DNA from: Parcubacteria bacterium C7867-006
GTDB lineage: Bacteria; Patescibacteriota; Minisyncoccia; Phycocordibacterales; DATDWN01
Assembly (NCBI GenBank): GCA_001189155.1
Contig: LFCP01000005.1
Span: 1 to 38,608, forward strand
Reading direction: 5' to 3'
Length of the DNA stretch: 38,608 nt
The notes below the pieces were generated by a model. It was not told the DNA's origin and did no database searches. It worked only from the letters and a program-made list of their open reading frames with translations. Of this stretch, positions 1 through 6,778 are shown piece by piece (the first letter of the stretch is position 1; each line of letters starts with the position of its first letter). The translations under genes were made by a program, and so were the position numbers.

Positions 1-62
1 TCCTGATCTAAAGCTGTTGCTCCTGGATCTGTGTACGTATTTCCAACTATTACTGTTGCTGG

Positions 63-98
63 GTTTGCTCCAACTAGAGTGATAACTGGTGCGTGGTT
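63..98 (-). repeat. 36-bp exact direct repeat, second copy at 691-726
   Basis: The sequence gtttgctccaactagagtga and the 16 bases after it occur at 63-98 and again at 691-726 (offset 628). The repeat encodes NHAPVITLVGAN. Copy 691-726 overlaps the end of the 613-692 repeat by two bases (GT), which marks a repeat-to-repeat junction. Confidence 0.85.
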
Positions 99-477
99 AA
101 CTGGCACCTCCTTCAATGCGTTGAAAGCAACACAGTAATATGTCTGGCCAGCAATAACTGGAGTTATAAAATCATAGTTATCGTAATTTAGATGATCAGC
201 ATTACAATATATTTCTGCTGAAATATTTTCTGTTGTATTTTGACCAGTAAAACCTACGTATCCTTCTCTCATTATTTCTCTTACCCAGATCAAAGAGTCC
301 ACTGGTACTGAAACCTCTGTTGTACCACTAGCATTTGTAGAATCAGGAAATGTAGTCCATGATCCCCCAGCTGGTGTTGTTATATTGTCACCTGGATTAG
401 CTGTTCCATTCGGAGCCCATTCAAAATCCCAGCCAGCCTGCAATCGACAATTAGGATGATTTAATAGAAAATTTGTC

Positions 478-562
478 GCTGTTGTACTAGCAATATCTGG
501 TCCACTTTTATCTCCCCAGTTTGGTAAATCTGTTTCAGAATCACAAACTATTTTAGTAGCAA
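478..562 (-). repeat. 85-bp exact direct repeat, second copy at 1088-1172
   Basis: The 85 bases at 478-562 recur without change at 1088-1172 (offset 610). They encode the start of the 135-aa surface module in copies A and B. The rest of the two modules has diverged visibly, so this stretch is either under strong constraint or recently homogenised. Confidence 0.85.
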
Positions 563-612
563 CTATTTTTACTGTATCCTGTGGAACAACATCAACAACT
601 CTAGTAACTTCT

Positions 613-692
613 GTTGCAGCCAAACCTTGTGAATCTTTCACGTTGTAAGTAACTGTGTATGAACCAACTACAGAGGTGTTAACTGTGCTTGT
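613..692 (-). repeat. 80-bp direct repeat with one mismatch, second copy at 1229-1308
   Basis: Bases 613-692 match 1229-1308 (offset 616) except at one site (cgttg versus cattg). They encode the end of the Ig-like repeat (TVNTSVVGSYTVTYNVKDSQG). The match stops exactly at the frame-breaking junction at 692. Confidence 0.85.
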
Positions 693-1356
693 TTGCTCCA
701 ACTAGAGTGATAACTGGTGCGTGGTTGATAACATTAAAAGCAACACAGTAGTATGTTTTTCCTGCTTCTGGGTTACTTATAAAATCATAGTTATCGTAAT
801 TCAAGTGGTCGGTATTACAATACATTTCTGCAGAAACGTTTTTATCAGTATTCTGTCCAGTAAATTTAAAATAACCCTCTTCCATAACCTCTCGGAACCA
901 AACCATCGAAGTAGTTGCGGGAATTGAAGTCATAGTAACTCCATCCACATTAGTAGGACCAAATGTTGTCCAAGGACTTCCAACTTCTCCGATTACATTA
1001 TCTCCAGGATTTTCAGCATTAACAGCCCACTGGAACTTCCAATCTTTTTGCAAATGACAATTAGGATGAGTGCTCAAAAAATCTATAGCTGTTGTACTAG
1101 CAATATCTGGTCCACTTTTATCTCCCCAGTTTGGTAAATCTGTTTCAGAATCACAAACTATTTTAGTAGCAAATATGTTTGATGATGTTAATGGTGCTGA
1201 AACAACATTCACTGTCCTTGAGATAGGAGTTGCAGCCAAACCTTGTGAATCTTTCACATTGTAAGTAACTGTGTATGAACCAACTACAGAGGTGTTAACT
1301 GTGCTTGTAGCGACAATGTTTGGTGTTATGTCACCATCTTCCTGATCTAAAGCTGT
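679..1356 (-). pseudogene. Fragment of repeat-rich surface protein (copy B)
   Basis: The frame is open from 1356 to the TAA at 679. The ORF track gives only its ATG-started part (679-1257). It starts inside an Ig-like repeat (ALDQEDGDITPNIVATSTVN), continues through the same 135-aa module as copy A (DLPNWGDKSGPDIASTTA, then NYDNYDFISNPEAGKTYYC) and re-enters an Ig-like repeat at NHAPVITLVGAN. It then runs out of frame into KHS and a stop. Compared with the intact join at 63-98, about 95 bases are missing at the 692/693 junction. That is not a multiple of three, so the frame breaks there. Upstream it is preceded by an in-frame TGA at 1357-1359. No translation start is visible, so this is a broken gene or a collapsed assembly, not an independent gene. 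Confidence 0.6.
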
Positions 1357-2027
1357 TCACAAGAAACTGTTTTTATTTTAACAACAATATCATTGTAATC
1401 TCTATCTGAAACTGAAAAAGGAAGATCCTCTAAACCAAGAATATAAGTTTGTGGTGAATTAGAAACATTGTAAGATATTATATTATCCTCACCATTTTCA
1501 TTTAAACTTGTTTCTGAAGTTCTATATGCGTGACCACCGAACTCCATGTGCATAGCAAAACCATAATCTCCAGCAGGAAGAGTAACTGTATAAACTTGTC
1601 CAGGATTTGCTTGTGTAACAGCAGGATAAACAGAGTTAGTTGATCCATTTTTAAACAATGGAACAAATGAATTTATATTTCCTTTTTTGTAATATCCGAA
1701 AACATCACCAGCCGCAGTGTAACCGTTCAAAAATGTTATTTCAAAAGTAGTTGTTGCCTTATTTGTATGCCAAATCTGGTATTGAGTTTGTGATCCAATA
1801 GAGATACCGTAATCAGAAACTATACTAGCAAATGTTGGTTCAGGGCTTGTTCCAACATCCTCTACATGTGTATCACCAAGAGTATCTGTTGTCACACATG
1901 GAGTGCTTGAAATAACATCCTCTGCAAAGGCATTTGGAGAAACATAAGAAAACATAAGAACAAACATAACCGCAAAAGCTAATGTTTTCTTAGTGATTTT
2001 ATTTGAAATTGGTGATAATTTTTTCAT
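1347..2027 (-). CDS. Secreted surface protein N-terminal part, DUF4114-like domain
   Basis: This is a 226-aa protein with a clear Sec signal peptide: basic KKLSPISNKITKK, a hydrophobic core TLAFAVMFVLMFSYV, and a likely cleavage site after AFA near residue 35. The mature part ends with SVSDRDYNDIVVKIKTV, the DxDYND-type motif seen in DUF4114-like domains of bacterial secreted proteins, where acidic residues may bind calcium. The stop TAG (1347-1349) comes from the repeat DNA itself. The string tcctgatctaaagctgtt at 1340-1357 is the same as bases 1-18, where it is read in another frame. The true gene therefore probably continued into the Ig-like repeats, and this ORF is likely its N-terminus. 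No good Shine-Dalgarno lies before the ATG; a sigma70-like promoter lies at 2097-2125. Confidence 0.65.
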   Translation of the reverse strand: MKKLSPISNKITKKTLAFAVMFVLMFSYVSPNAFAEDVISSTPCVTTDTLGDTHVEDVGTSPEPTFASIVSDYGISIGSQTQYQIWHTNKATTTFEITFLNGYTAAGDVFGYYKKGNINSFVPLFKNGSTNSVYPAVTQANPGQVYTVTLPAGDYGFAMHMEFGGHAYRTSETSLNENGEDNIISYNVSNSPQTYILGLEDLPFSVSDRDYNDIVVKIKTVSCEQL

Positions 2028-2096
2028 ATTTTTGCCAGAAAATCCTGACTGTTTTACCTCAGTGATTTGAAATAAATTTACTATTAATGTAACTAT

Positions 2097-2125
2097 GGTA
2101 TACGCTTAATTCGCTTTTATGTCAA
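2097..2125 (-). promoter_or_regulatory. Sigma70-type promoter for the secreted surface protein
   Basis: On the minus strand there is a perfect -35 TTGACA (2120-2125), a 17-base spacer and a -10 TATACC (2097-2102). It lies about 70 bases upstream of the ATG at 2027 and faces it. Confidence 0.6.
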
Positions 2126-2184
2126 TACCCACCAAAAAATCTCTTGCTTAATTATACCCTTATTTATAGCCATTTTATGAATTA

Positions 2185-2301
2185 TGTCTTTTATTAGCAA
2201 AAATGTGTCCTTTAGATTTTATTAAACTCAACTATTTAGTGCTTGTTCAGAAAAATTGTATAAAGGACATTTGATGTTTTAGCCATATATTATGTCTTTT
2301 A
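2185..2301. promoter_or_regulatory. Cluster of four TGTCYTTTA motifs (possible operator)
   Basis: TGTCTTTTA occurs at 2185-2193 and 2293-2301, TGTCCTTTA at 2206-2214, and the inverse TAAAGGACA at 2261-2269. The first and last sit in a longer match (ATTATGTCTTTTAT at 2181-2194 and 2289-2302, each preceded by an AGCCAT). The two central copies form a perfect 9-bp inverted repeat with 46 bases between. The layout fits a regulator-binding cluster between divergent promoters. No cognate regulator is visible in this window. Confidence 0.35.
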
Positions 2302-2367
2302 TAACAAAAAACCTAAAAATATGCTCAAAAACTACCAAGTGGCTAATTTATATGATAATCTAGAGAA

Positions 2368-4491
2368 ATGAATGAAATATTCTTATCCCCATACAGTGCG
2401 ACGAATACGGAATCAAAAATTTACAAAATATGGGAAGAAAGTGGATTCTTTAATCCAGATATTTGTGTAGAAAAAGGAGTAACAAATGAAAGCTCCGAAT
2501 CCTTTACCGTTGTTATGCCTCCTCCAAATGCAAATGGCGATTTACACGCAGGCCACTCACTATTCATAACACTAGAAGATATAATGACCAGATATAAAAG
2601 AATGTCTGGCTTTAAAACCCTATGGATACCAGGAGCAGACCATGCAGGCTTTGAAACCCAAGTAGTTTATGAAAAGAAACTAGAAAAAGAAGGACGCTCA
2701 AGATTTGGAATGGATCCAAATGATTTATATAAAGAAATACTTGATTTCACACTTCTTAATAAAAAAAATATGGAGTCCCAGGTTCGATCCATGGGAGCCT
2801 CATGTGATTGGTCTAGAGAAAAATTTACACTAGATGAAGATGTTGTAAGTAAAACACAGGATACATTCATCAAAATGTTCAACGATGGAATGATCTATAG
2901 AGGAAAGAGAACAATAAACTGGTGTTACAAACACCAAACTTCCCTATCAGAGGTTGAGACTGAGTCAGTAGAAGAATCTTCTCCTTTCTATTATTTCAAA
3001 TACGGACCTTTTGAAATAGGAACAGTTCGACCTGAAACAAAGTTTGGCGACAAATACGTAGTTATGCATCCAAACGATAAAAGATACTCTGAATACAAGG
3101 ATGGACAAAAAATACAGTTGGAGTGGATTAATGGACCAATTGAGGCGACAATTATAAAAGATGAAGCTGTTGATATGGAGTTCGGAACAGGAGTGATGAC
3201 TATCACACCATGGCACTCTCAGATAGACTTTGAGATAGCCCAGAGACATAACCTAGATATGGAGCAAATTATAGACTGGCGAGGAAAGCTCCTACCGATC
3301 GCAGGAGAGTTTGCTGGAATGAATATAAAAGATGCAAGACCTAAAATAGTAGAAAAACTCAAAGCAAAAGGTTTGGTTACAAGAGTTGATGATAAATACA
3401 CGAACGTCGTAAAACGTTGTTACAAATGCAACACAATTATAGAACCACAAACAAAAGACCAGTGGTTTGTAAAAATGGCTCCGTTAACAAAAATGGCGCT
3501 GGACTCTGTTGATAGAGGTGAAATTAAATTTATCCCTGACAACTATGAGAAAATCTTTAGATACTGGATGGAAAACAGTATTGATTGGAACATCTCAAGA
3601 CAAATAGTTTGGGGAATACCTATACCAGCCTGGTTCAATGGAGATAAAATTGCAGCAAGTAAAGAAAAGCCAGAGGGTGATGGTTGGGTAAAAGATATTG
3701 ATACATTTGATACATGGTTTTCTTCAGGTCAATGGCCACTTATGGTTACAGGTTTTCCAGATGGAGAAGATTTTAAAAAATTCTACCCAACACAAGTAAT
3801 GGAAACTGGTCATGATTTGATATTTAAGTGGGTTCCAAGAATGGTGATATTTGGACTTTATCTTGGTGGAAAAGCTCCGTTTAATACTGTTTATCTACAT
3901 GGTTTAGTTAATGACGCTCAAGGTAAAAAAATGAGTAAGTCAAAAGGTAATGTTATAAATCCCCTAACCCTAACTGATAAATATGGAACTGACGCTCTCA
4001 GAATGGCTTTGGTTATTGGCAACACTCCTGGAACAGACTTAGCTTTGAGAGAAGACAAAGTAAAAGGCTACAAAAACTTTGGAAATAAAATCTGGAATAT
4101 AACTAGATTTGTTCTTGAAAATACAAAAGACTGGGACGGTAAAAAACCAGATAACCTATCTGAATCATCAACAAAAAATATATCTGAATTAAATGAACTA
4201 GTTGCAGATGTGACCAAAGATATGGATAACTATAGATTCTATCTTGCTGCAGAAAAGTTATACCACTATGTTTGGCACACTTTTGCTGATAAAATAATAG
4301 AAGAGTCAAAAGAGAGTCTAAAAAGTGACGATACTTTAATAAAAACATCGGCACAATATACACTAAGATATATACTAGAAACATCTCTTAAACTCTTACA
4401 TCCATTTATGCCTTTTATTACAGAGGAAATCTGGTCTCATCTCGAAATAGAAAACAAAAAACTTCTCATGGTTACACAGTGGCCAAAATAA
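2368..4491 (+). CDS. valS: Valyl-tRNA synthetase
   Basis: Class I aminoacyl-tRNA synthetase that charges tRNA-Val in the cytoplasm. The HIGH signature is HAGH at residues 60-63 after PPPNANGDL, and KMSKS is near residue 521. A CP1 editing domain lies between (TVRPETKFGD, then VDMEFGTGVMTITPWHSQID near 270-290). A Cys-x2-Cys pair (CYKC near 350) fits a metal knob, and the anticodon-binding part ends with HPFMPFITEEIW. At 707 aa it is much shorter than the enterobacterial enzyme of about 950 aa and lacks the C-terminal coiled-coil arm. The editing motif reads WHSQID where the usual form is AHDPxD. A -10-like TATGATAAT ends 8 bases before the ATG and no Shine-Dalgarno is seen, so the mRNA may be leaderless. 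It heads a three-gene plus-strand cluster. Confidence 0.95.
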   Translation: MNEIFLSPYSATNTESKIYKIWEESGFFNPDICVEKGVTNESSESFTVVMPPPNANGDLHAGHSLFITLEDIMTRYKRMSGFKTLWIPGADHAGFETQVVYEKKLEKEGRSRFGMDPNDLYKEILDFTLLNKKNMESQVRSMGASCDWSREKFTLDEDVVSKTQDTFIKMFNDGMIYRGKRTINWCYKHQTSLSEVETESVEESSPFYYFKYGPFEIGTVRPETKFGDKYVVMHPNDKRYSEYKDGQKIQLEWINGPIEATIIKDEAVDMEFGTGVMTITPWHSQIDFEIAQRHNLDMEQIIDWRGKLLPIAGEFAGMNIKDARPKIVEKLKAKGLVTRVDDKYTNVVKRCYKCNTIIEPQTKDQWFVKMAPLTKMALDSVDRGEIKFIPDNYEKIFRYWMENSIDWNISRQIVWGIPIPAWFNGDKIAASKEKPEGDGWVKDIDTFDTWFSSGQWPLMVTGFPDGEDFKKFYPTQVMETGHDLIFKWVPRMVIFGLYLGGKAPFNTVYLHGLVNDAQGKKMSKSKGNVINPLTLTDKYGTDALRMALVIGNTPGTDLALREDKVKGYKNFGNKIWNITRFVLENTKDWDGKKPDNLSESSTKNISELNELVADVTKDMDNYRFYLAAEKLYHYVWHTFADKIIEESKESLKSDDTLIKTSAQYTLRYILETSLKLLHPFMPFITEEIWSHLEIENKKLLMVTQWPK

Positions 4492-4500
4492 GAAACAAAA

Positions 4501-5220
4501 ATGTTCCTTAGCCAAATACAACAGTATCCTTTCGTTCTTTCATTTATAGTTGGAATAGTTCCAGCTATGATTTGGCTTTGGTTTTGGTTAAAAGAAGATA
4601 GACATCATGAACCAGCAAAAATGCTCACTCTTTCATTTCTTGGTGGTATGTTAGCTGTTGTTGTTGTTTTACCACTTCAAAAAATTGTTTACAACGAACT
4701 TGGTGGTGATGGTTCTCTATCTTTTGCTCTCTGGGCATCACTGGAGGAAATTGCTAAATTTATATTTGTATATTTTATAGCACTCAGAAACAAAAAAGTT
4801 ACAGATGAACCTATTGATGACATTATTTACCTTATTGTATCGGCTTTAGGTTTTGTTACTTTAGAAAACACACTATTTTTGATGGATCTAGTTAGAAACG
4901 GAGATCTTGTTAACACAATAATACACGGAAACCTGAGATTTATAGGAGCTAGCCTACTTCACACAATGTCATCTGCAACAATAGGTATATGTATGGCTTT
5001 AGCTTTCTATAAATCAAAAAAGCAAAAAATATTGTATACATTATCCGGAATTATTATAGCGATTGTATTGCATACAGCCTTTAATTTATTTATAATTAGT
5101 CAAAGTGAAGGAAATATTTTCTTTGTTTTCGGAGCGGTATGGTTAAGCATAGTTATTCTTCTGTTACTCCTTGAGAAAATAAAACATATAAGAACTAATA
5201 ACTTGAATTTTCAAAATTAA
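4501..5220 (+). CDS. PrsW-family intramembrane metalloprotease
   Basis: A 239-aa protein with about seven hydrophobic segments. PrsW-type signatures are in order: EEIAK (EExxK, residues about 82-86), FVTLEN (FxxxE, about 117-122), HTMSSATIG in a later helix and HTAFN near 193. In this family these residues hold the catalytic metal in the membrane, and the best-known member makes a site-1 cut of an anti-sigma factor. The substrate here is unknown and no anti-sigma factor is in view. It starts 9 bases after the valS stop with no Shine-Dalgarno, so it is probably cotranscribed with valS. A CPBP-like annotation is the nearest alternative, since both share EExxxR/K-type motifs. Confidence 0.8.
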   Translation: MFLSQIQQYPFVLSFIVGIVPAMIWLWFWLKEDRHHEPAKMLTLSFLGGMLAVVVVLPLQKIVYNELGGDGSLSFALWASLEEIAKFIFVYFIALRNKKVTDEPIDDIIYLIVSALGFVTLENTLFLMDLVRNGDLVNTIIHGNLRFIGASLLHTMSSATIGICMALAFYKSKKQKILYTLSGIIIAIVLHTAFNLFIISQSEGNIFFVFGAVWLSIVILLLLLEKIKHIRTNNLNFQN

Positions 5221-5231
5221 AATAAAACTTT

Positions 5232-5702
5232 ATGAAAGATAACCGATCATTCTTTGAAAAATTAACTGGAAGTGTCAGACTAGATGAAGATACTTCTACA
5301 GTTGAAGAAACTTCAAACAAACTTCCTGGAAAAACGGGCCCAAACGGTGAGCCTTGGTTTGATGATGAGCCAGAAGAGGGTCAGCTGACTGTAGATATGT
5401 ACCAAACTCCTACAGAAATAATAATAAAAAGCATGGTTGCGGGTGTTAAACCAGAAGATCTAGATATTTCTATTGCTCGAGATACAGTAACAATAAAAGG
5501 AAAAAGAGAAACTGAAAGATTTGTAAAAGATGAAGATTATTTTCATCAGGAACTTTATTGGGGTTCATTCTCAAGAACAATAATGCTCCCGGCAGAAATA
5601 GATGTTGAAGAAGCTGACGCTATTGAAAAACATGGATTACTAATAATGAGACTGCCGAAAATAGATAAAAACAGACAAACTAGACTAAAAGTAAAAGGGT
5701 AA
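5232..5702 (+). CDS. Hsp20 family small heat-shock protein
   Basis: A 156-aa protein. A disordered acidic N-terminal arm (to about residue 50) is followed by an alpha-crystallin domain with the usual beta-strand pattern: VDMYQTPTEIIIKSMVAGV, then LDISIARDTVTIKGKRE, then ELYWGSFSRTIMLPAEID. It ends GLLIMRLPKIDKNRQTRLKV. Proteins of this family are ATP-independent holdases that bind unfolding clients in the cytoplasm. The C-terminal IxI/V anchor that many members use for oligomer assembly is not obvious, so oligomer type is uncertain. It lies 11 bases after the PrsW-like gene and is followed at once by a strong terminator, so it is the last gene of the valS cluster. Confidence 0.88.
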   Translation: MKDNRSFFEKLTGSVRLDEDTSTVEETSNKLPGKTGPNGEPWFDDEPEEGQLTVDMYQTPTEIIIKSMVAGVKPEDLDISIARDTVTIKGKRETERFVKDEDYFHQELYWGSFSRTIMLPAEIDVEEADAIEKHGLLIMRLPKIDKNRQTRLKVKG

Positions 5703-5713
5703 AAAATTAACTT

Positions 5714-5753
5714 ATAATCAAAAACCACTCATAGTTGAGTGGTTTTTGATTAT
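5714..5753. terminator. Strong bidirectional intrinsic terminator
   Basis: A perfect 18-bp stem (ATAATCAAAAACCACTCA / TGAGTGGTTTTTGATTAT) with a TAGT loop. It is A-rich on one side and T-rich on the other, so it can stop transcription of hsp20 on the plus strand and of the tRNA-Phe unit on the minus strand. Confidence 0.85.
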
Positions 5754-5757
5754 CAAA

Positions 5758-5833
5758 TGGTGCCAAGACCCAGGGTCGAACTGGGGACCTATCCCTCTTC
5801 AGGGGAGCGCTCTACCAACTGAGCTATCTTGGC
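5758..5833 (-). tRNA. tRNA-Phe(GAA), CCA encoded
   Basis: On the minus strand GCCAAGA pairs with TCTTGGC, followed by A73 and an encoded CCA (76 nt in all). The D-stem is GCTC/GAGC. The anticodon loop is CTGAAGA, giving GAA for Phe. The T-arm is CCCAG-TTCGACC-CTGGG. The 27:43 pair is a C-U mismatch and position 37 is G rather than the usual A; the rest of the cloverleaf is regular. Confidence 0.92.
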
Positions 5834-5839
5834 AATTCT

Positions 5840-6109
5840 CTATAAACTTAAATCTTTAAATGTGTCCAGAACAGAATTCAAATTACTATTTACAGTGTCT
5901 TTAGTGCCTGTATAGGCGCCTGTAATACCGTCTATATAGGGTTGTATCAAGTAATACGCACCTACAGCCGAACCAATGATAAAAACCCAATAAAGAATGC
6001 TCATGAATCGTGCTAAACGCATGGAACGCTGTATAGAGCGCAACATGCTATTATTCTCCTCTTCTAGCTCTACAGTCCTCCTAAGCAAAGCTTTTTCATC
6101 TGGTTGCAT
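5840..6109 (-). CDS. Small membrane protein with coiled coil (unknown function)
   Basis: An 89-aa protein I cannot name. Residues 1-30 (EKALLRRTVELEEENNSMLR) are charged and heptad-like. One TM segment follows at about 34-54 (FMSILYWVFIIGSAVGAYYL) and then a polar tail. A cytoplasmic coiled coil on a single anchor suits a scaffold or a partner of a membrane complex, but that is a guess. An extended -10 (TGtTATAAT, 6117-6125) ends 7 bases before the ATG, so the mRNA should be leaderless. tRNA-Phe follows only 6 bases downstream on the same strand, so the two may share a transcript. Confidence 0.7.
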   Translation of the reverse strand: MQPDEKALLRRTVELEEENNSMLRSIQRSMRLARFMSILYWVFIIGSAVGAYYLIQPYIDGITGAYTGTKDTVNSNLNSVLDTFKDLSL

Positions 6110-6116
6110 GAGCTAT

Positions 6117-6125
6117 ATTATAACA
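6117..6125 (-). promoter_or_regulatory. Extended -10 promoter, leaderless
   Basis: TGtTATAAT on the minus strand with 7 bases between the hexamer and the ATG at 6109. Transcription would begin at or next to the A of the start codon. No convincing -35 was found. Confidence 0.55.
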
Positions 6126-6152
6126 AACTTAAACAAAAATCAAAGCCGTTTT

Positions 6153-6173
6153 GTGCCACCAGCAGGAATCGAA
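6153..6173 (-). repeat. Duplicated 3' end of tRNA-Arg (att-like site, distal copy)
   Basis: These 21 bases are identical to 6297-6317 inside tRNA-Arg(CCT): part of the T-loop, the T-stem 3' strand, the acceptor 3' strand, A73 and one base of CCA. The copy ends ACAA instead of ACCA and its other half does not form a tRNA. It lies 144 bases downstream of the tRNA in the direction of tRNA transcription. That is the arrangement left by integrase insertion at a tRNA 3' end. Confidence 0.6.
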
Positions 6174-6250
6174 ACTTACAGTTTCAGTACCCCAATTGGA
6201 TTTTATAGTTCATTTCATTCCTATAAAATCTCAATCGGGCTTCGATTCCT
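6164..6250. repeat. Large imperfect palindrome between the tRNA-Arg 3' ends
   Basis: Nested arms: AGGAATCGAA (6164-6173) pairs with TTCGATTCCT (6241-6250), CCCAATTG with CAATCGGG with one mismatch, and GATTTTATAG (6199-6208) with CTATAAAATC (6221-6230). The loop is 12 bases. The outer arm reuses tRNA T-loop sequence. It could be a folded RNA tail, a recombination site, or the remains of a mobile element. Confidence 0.55.
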
Positions 6251-6254
6251 TTGA

Positions 6255-6297
6255 CCAAATTAAAATACTCAAGACGAACTTGAGTATTTTAATTTGG
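6255..6297 (-). terminator. Terminator after tRNA-Arg
   Basis: A perfect 19-bp stem CCAAATTAAAATACTCAAG / CTTGAGTATTTTAATTTGG with a 5-base loop. On the minus strand it starts at the encoded CCA of tRNA-Arg, so the tRNA 3' end is built into the stem. The inner ACTCAAG/CTTGAGT stem followed by ATTTTAATTT is the likely functional terminator. Confidence 0.7.
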
Positions 6298-6369
6298 TGC
6301 CACCAGCAGGAATCGAACCTGCATCTATCCCTTAGGACGGGACTGTTCTATCCATTGAACTACAGCGGC
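6295..6369 (-). tRNA. tRNA-Arg(CCT), CCA encoded
   Basis: On the minus strand GCCGCTG pairs with TGGTGGC (with G-U pairs), then A73 and an encoded CCA (75 nt). The D-stem is GTTC/GAAC. The anticodon stem is GTCCC/GGGAT with loop GTCCTAA, giving anticodon CCT for AGG codons. The T-arm is GCAGG-TTCGATT-CCTGC. The last 21 bases are repeated at 6153-6173. Confidence 0.92.
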
Positions 6370-6422
6370 AAGACCACAAATGAAGTCTAACTTATTTGGG
6401 TCTTAAATTCTACTTAATTCAA

Positions 6423-6683
6423 TTAAGCAGCAACTGATTGAGAAGGTTGGTTGATTTCCAAAATCTCTGCTAGTTTTGGTTTGTTAAAACCGATAACAAC
6501 ATCATTATCTACTGTTATCACTGGTACACCAAGCTGACCAGATATTTCCATCATTTCCCTCCTTTTATCTGGATCAACTGACACATCAAAACTCTCAAAA
6601 GGAACATTATTTGCCTTGAAATACTCCTTAGCCATATTACAGAAATGACAAGTTGGTGTTGAATATACTGTTACTTTTTTCAT
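6423..6683 (-). CDS. Glutaredoxin / NrdH-like thiol oxidoreductase
   Basis: An 86-aa single thioredoxin-fold domain. The active site is C12-H-F-C15 after VTVYSTPT, the cis-Pro is in LGVPVITVD, and the C-terminal helix motif is VVIGFNKPKL. These proteins reduce disulfides in the cytoplasm, for example ribonucleotide reductase in the NrdH case; the partner here is unknown. No signal peptide is seen, in contrast to the exported thioredoxin at 8753-9136. A promoter TTGTTT-17-TATACT (6746-6774) gives about 55 bases of leader. The gene is free-standing between tRNA-Arg and the FtsB-like gene. Confidence 0.88.
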   Translation of the reverse strand: MKKVTVYSTPTCHFCNMAKEYFKANNVPFESFDVSVDPDKRREMMEISGQLGVPVITVDNDVVIGFNKPKLAEILEINQPSQSVAA

Positions 6684-6745
6684 AGTTTTAATTGGTTATA
6701 GATTTATAATGACTGTTCAGCGGCTAATAATTTTAATGTCCAAAT

Positions 6746-6774
6746 AGTATATCTAATAATACAATCTCAAACAA
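6746..6774 (-). promoter_or_regulatory. Promoter of the glutaredoxin gene
   Basis: Minus strand TTGTTT (6769-6774), a 17-base spacer and TATACT (6746-6751), directed at the ATG at 6683. It lies directly after the stop of the FtsB-like gene (6779). Confidence 0.5.
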
Positions 6775-6778
6775 GTTT

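Larger units (their letters stand above)
1..701 (-). pseudogene. Fragment of repeat-rich surface protein (copy A, partial, runs off left edge)
   Basis: The minus frame is open from 701 to the window edge (codons in phase with 678-680). It is absent from the ORF track because it has no early ATG. Read 5' to 3' it encodes the end of an Ig-like repeat (NTSVVGSYTVTYNVKDSQG), then a module of about 135 aa beginning near IVATKIVCDSETDLPNWGD and ending near GQTYYCVAFN, then a new Ig-like repeat (NHAPVITLVGANPATVIVG) that runs off the edge. The Ig-like part matches the DUF5011 style of bacterial surface repeats. I do not recognise the 135-aa module. The frame is cut from its upstream neighbour at about 692, so as assembled it has no start. 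It is probably one exported surface protein together with the next two entries. Confidence 0.6.
2028..2367. other. 340-bp AT-rich divergent intergenic region
   Basis: This gap separates the minus-strand surface protein from plus-strand valS. It holds the TTGACA/TATACC promoter, the four TGTCYTTTA motifs at 2185-2301, and a -10-like TATGATAAT (2351-2359) that ends 8 bases before the valS ATG. I see no ORF or RNA gene in it. Confidence 0.6.

Noticed and set aside
721-927. Plus-strand ORF 721-927 and 1070-1264
   Set aside because: Both are antisense to the repeat modules and change with the repeat, with no start signals.
1-1360. Repeats as a CRISPR array or transposon
   Set aside because: Units are long, coding in one frame, and lack the short uniform repeats and unique spacers of CRISPR, or any transposase.
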